Assembly: GCA_018608925.1 (NCBI GenBank)
Contig: JABAYQ010000080.1
Coordinates: 1 to 6,939 of the forward strand
Direction: 5' to 3'
Length of the DNA: 6,939 nucleotides
From: Cryomorphaceae bacterium
GTDB lineage: Bacteria; Bacteroidota; Bacteroidia; Flavobacteriales; UBA7312
Below are positions 5,248 through 6,939 of the stretch, piece after piece (within the stretch, counting starts at the first letter, position 1; every line of letters begins with the position of its first letter). The position numbers and the translations under genes were made by a program. Under the pieces are notes generated by a model, which searched no databases, had not been told where the DNA came from, and saw only the letters and a list, made by a program, of their open reading frames with translations.

Positions 5248-6805
5248 AAACTCTACATATAGTCCCATCGTATTTTCTTTGGTTTTAGCAGCCGGAATAC
5301 TTTTAGGAAATGTCTTTTTTAATGATAACAACGTAAGTCAAAACCCTAACAAATTTGACCTATTACTCAATCAGATAGAAGAAATTTATGTAGATAGTAT
5401 CGATAAAGACGAGCTGACCGAACTGGCTGTTCAATATTTATTGGAAGAATTAGACCCCCATTCTAGTTATATTCCTGCCAAAGACTTAGCTGCCGTTAAC
5501 GAACCAATGGAAGGAAGTTTTGACGGGATTGGAATTGAATTTAATCTACAAAAAGACACCATCTTAGTAGTAGCTCCTATTTCTGGAGGTCCATCACAAA
5601 TGGTAGGAATACAATCGGGAGACAAAATTATTACTGTTAATGGCGACACTATAGCCGGAACCGGATTAACTAATGATTCTGTGTTTAAATTGTTGAGAGG
5701 TAAAAAAGGCACAAAAGTAAAGTTAGGTATTTTAAGAAATAACCAAATTATAGATTTCGAATTAAGTAGAGATAAAATTCCTATTTATAGCGTCGATGTT
5801 TCTTATATGGTTAATTCTAAAACAGGATACATTAAAATAAATCGTTTTTCAGCAACTACTTACCAAGAGTTTAGAGAGGCATCTAAAAAATTATTGCAAT
5901 TAGGGATGAAGGAGTTAATCCTCGATTTAAGAAACAATCCAGGGGGTTATTTGGGGGCTTCCATAAATGTCTCTAACGAATTTTTGAGTAGCGATAAAAT
6001 GATCGTATTTACTAAAGGAAGAGAAGGGATTGATAGTGAGTATTACTCCAATGATGAAGGAATGCTAGTCGAGACTAAAGTAGTTGTTATTATTAATGAA
6101 GGATCAGCATCGGCTAGTGAAATAGTTGCAGGGGCAATTCAAGATAACGACAGAGGAACCATAATTGGAAGACGCTCGTTCGGAAAAGGTTTGGTCCAAG
6201 AACAGTTTCAAAACAAGGACGGTTCGGCTTATAGAATTACCACCCAACGCTATTACACTCCTACAGGAAGGTGTATTCAGAGGCCTTATAATAATGGAGA
6301 AAAAGAAGACTACAACGACGAAATTTTAGACCGCTACGAAAACGGAGAACTTCTTTCTGAAGATAGCATTCCTGTTATCGACAGCTTGCAGTACATTACT
6401 CCACTAGGAAAAGTAGTTTACGGAGGAGGTGGAATTGCTCCAGATATTTTTGTTGCAATTGATACTACAGACTTTCATAACGATATAAATGCTGTAAACA
6501 GAATGGGGTTAATTAGAGATTTTACTTTCGAATACACCGATAAAAAAAGGGAAGAACTGAAATCTATGGGTTTAAAGAAATTTATTGCAGACTTCGAGAT
6601 TGACGAAAAAACACTTTTACAATTAAAAGCTTTTTGCAAAAAACAAGATCAAAAACTATCTGTAAACGAATTTAATAGCTACGATTTAGAAATTATTAAT
6701 ACTCAATTAAAAGCACAGATCGGAAGAGGGATATGGAATGATGATGCTTTTTTCCCAGTTATTCATAAAATAGATAATACTTTTCAAAGGGCTCTAAAGG
6801 AGTAA
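5240..6805 (+). CDS. S41 family C-terminal processing peptidase (CtpA/Prc-like)
   Basis: A serine protease of the tail-specific (C-terminal processing) family, expected in the periplasm and anchored to the inner membrane. The 521-residue protein has one hydrophobic segment at about 9-27 after a short N-terminus. No lipobox cysteine is present, so this is a signal anchor or signal peptide. Residues about 30-80 form the family's N-terminal helical region (ending DPHSSY, 72-77). A PDZ domain for substrate tails spans about 93-170 (GSFDGIGIEF at its start). The protease core follows, with DLRNNPGG at 229-236. The likely catalytic pair is S291 in GSASASE and K316 in FGKG, 25 residues apart as in E. 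coli Prc, with Q320 at the expected place. The C-terminal 150 residues are lineage-specific. It overlaps the deaminase gene by 8 nt. Its natural substrate cannot be inferred here. Confidence 0.94.
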   Translation: MNKNSTYSPIVFSLVLAAGILLGNVFFNDNNVSQNPNKFDLLLNQIEEIYVDSIDKDELTELAVQYLLEELDPHSSYIPAKDLAAVNEPMEGSFDGIGIEFNLQKDTILVVAPISGGPSQMVGIQSGDKIITVNGDTIAGTGLTNDSVFKLLRGKKGTKVKLGILRNNQIIDFELSRDKIPIYSVDVSYMVNSKTGYIKINRFSATTYQEFREASKKLLQLGMKELILDLRNNPGGYLGASINVSNEFLSSDKMIVFTKGREGIDSEYYSNDEGMLVETKVVVIINEGSASASEIVAGAIQDNDRGTIIGRRSFGKGLVQEQFQNKDGSAYRITTQRYYTPTGRCIQRPYNNGEKEDYNDEILDRYENGELLSEDSIPVIDSLQYITPLGKVVYGGGGIAPDIFVAIDTTDFHNDINAVNRMGLIRDFTFEYTDKKREELKSMGLKKFIADFEIDEKTLLQLKAFCKKQDQKLSVNEFNSYDLEIINTQLKAQIGRGIWNDDAFFPVIHKIDNTFQRALKE

Positions 6806-6810
6806 TTTTT

Positions 6811-6818
6811 TACCTTTG
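6811..6818 (+). promoter_or_regulatory. Promoter -7 box for the superoxide dismutase gene
   Basis: TACCTTTG is an exact TAnnTTTG match, 5 nt after the protease stop codon and 43 nt before the dismutase ATG at 6862. The leader would be about 35-40 nt, the longest among the protein genes here. The upstream promoter region must overlap the last codons of the protease gene. No clear -33 TTG is seen. Confidence 0.6.
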
Positions 6819-6861
6819 CACCAAATTATAAAACCGAATTCTAATTTAAACTTAAAATATT

Positions 6862-6939
6862 ATGGCATTTGAATTACCTCAACTACCTTATTCGACTAAC
6901 GGTTTAGAACCGCATGTAGATACTAAAACAATGGAGATT
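6862..6939 (+). CDS. Superoxide dismutase (Fe/Mn type), N-terminal fragment
   Basis: The first 26 codons of a gene that runs off the right edge. The product begins MAFELPQLPYSTNGLEPHVD and continues to TKTMEI, which is the conserved N-terminus of iron/manganese superoxide dismutases. The histidine in EPHVD corresponds to the family's first conserved region (Y..LEP.I); the metal-ligand histidines lie just beyond the window. The enzyme converts superoxide to oxygen and hydrogen peroxide in the cytoplasm. Iron and manganese forms cannot be told apart from this fragment, so I give no symbol. A TAnnTTTG box 43 nt upstream suggests it is transcribed on its own rather than only by read-through from the protease gene. 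Confidence 0.92.
   Translation, partial: MAFELPQLPYSTNGLEPHVDTKTMEI

Noticed and set aside
5467..5712. Minus-strand open frame inside the S41 protease gene
   Set aside because: It is antisense to the PDZ-encoding region, with no recognisable motif and no start signals.
1..6939. Mobile element, CRISPR array, phage or defence system
   Set aside because: I found no terminal inverted repeats, transposase or integrase motifs, regular repeat-spacer pattern, or composition break; all genes are chromosomal housekeeping genes.

Overview
This is an AT-rich chromosomal segment from a member of the Bacteroidota, most likely a flavobacterium-like organism. Three things point there. First, the start codons lack Shine-Dalgarno sequences. 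Second, five exact matches to the Bacteroidota sigma-factor -7 box TAnnTTTG lie in front of genes. Third, the protein set fits: a DUF3109 protein, a single-chain glycyl-tRNA synthetase of about 510 residues, L25 with a long acidic tail, and an S41 protease with an N-terminal membrane anchor. Everything I can recognise is housekeeping. I see no insertion sequence, prophage, CRISPR array, toxin-antitoxin pair or defence cassette.

Layout. Positions 1-111 hold an open plus-strand frame that may be the tail of a gene entering from the left. A cysteine-rich DUF3109 protein (minus, 103-699) and glyS (plus, 759-2288) diverge from a 59-bp intergenic region. That region holds back-to-back TAnnTTTG boxes, each exactly 4 nt from its ATG, so both transcripts may be leaderless or nearly so. 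A complete minus-strand unit follows: promoter at 4543-4536, prs (start re-called to an ATG at 4515), rplY, pth, and a hairpin plus T-run at 2345-2316. The unit joins PRPP synthesis, ribosomal protein L25 and peptidyl-tRNA hydrolase.

To the right of prs, a plus-strand tRNA-Leu(CAA) (4681-4764) has its own promoter (TTG-N19-TAATTTTG) and a strong intrinsic terminator. Then come a dCMP deaminase (4819-5247) and an S41 C-terminal processing protease (5240-6805), which overlap by 8 nt. The window ends in the first 26 codons of an Fe/Mn superoxide dismutase, whose promoter abuts the end of the protease gene.

Functionally, glyS, tRNA-Leu, rplY and pth belong to translation; prs and the dCMP deaminase supply nucleotide precursors; the protease acts in the cell envelope; and the dismutase handles superoxide. 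No stretch longer than 300 bases lacks a gene; the longest is the 165 nt between prs and the tRNA, which holds both their promoters. I did not find a convincing undescribed system. The most informative points are the leaderless divergent promoter pair, the clearly delimited prs-rplY-pth unit, the unassigned cysteine-rich DUF3109 protein and the repeat-encoded tail of L25.
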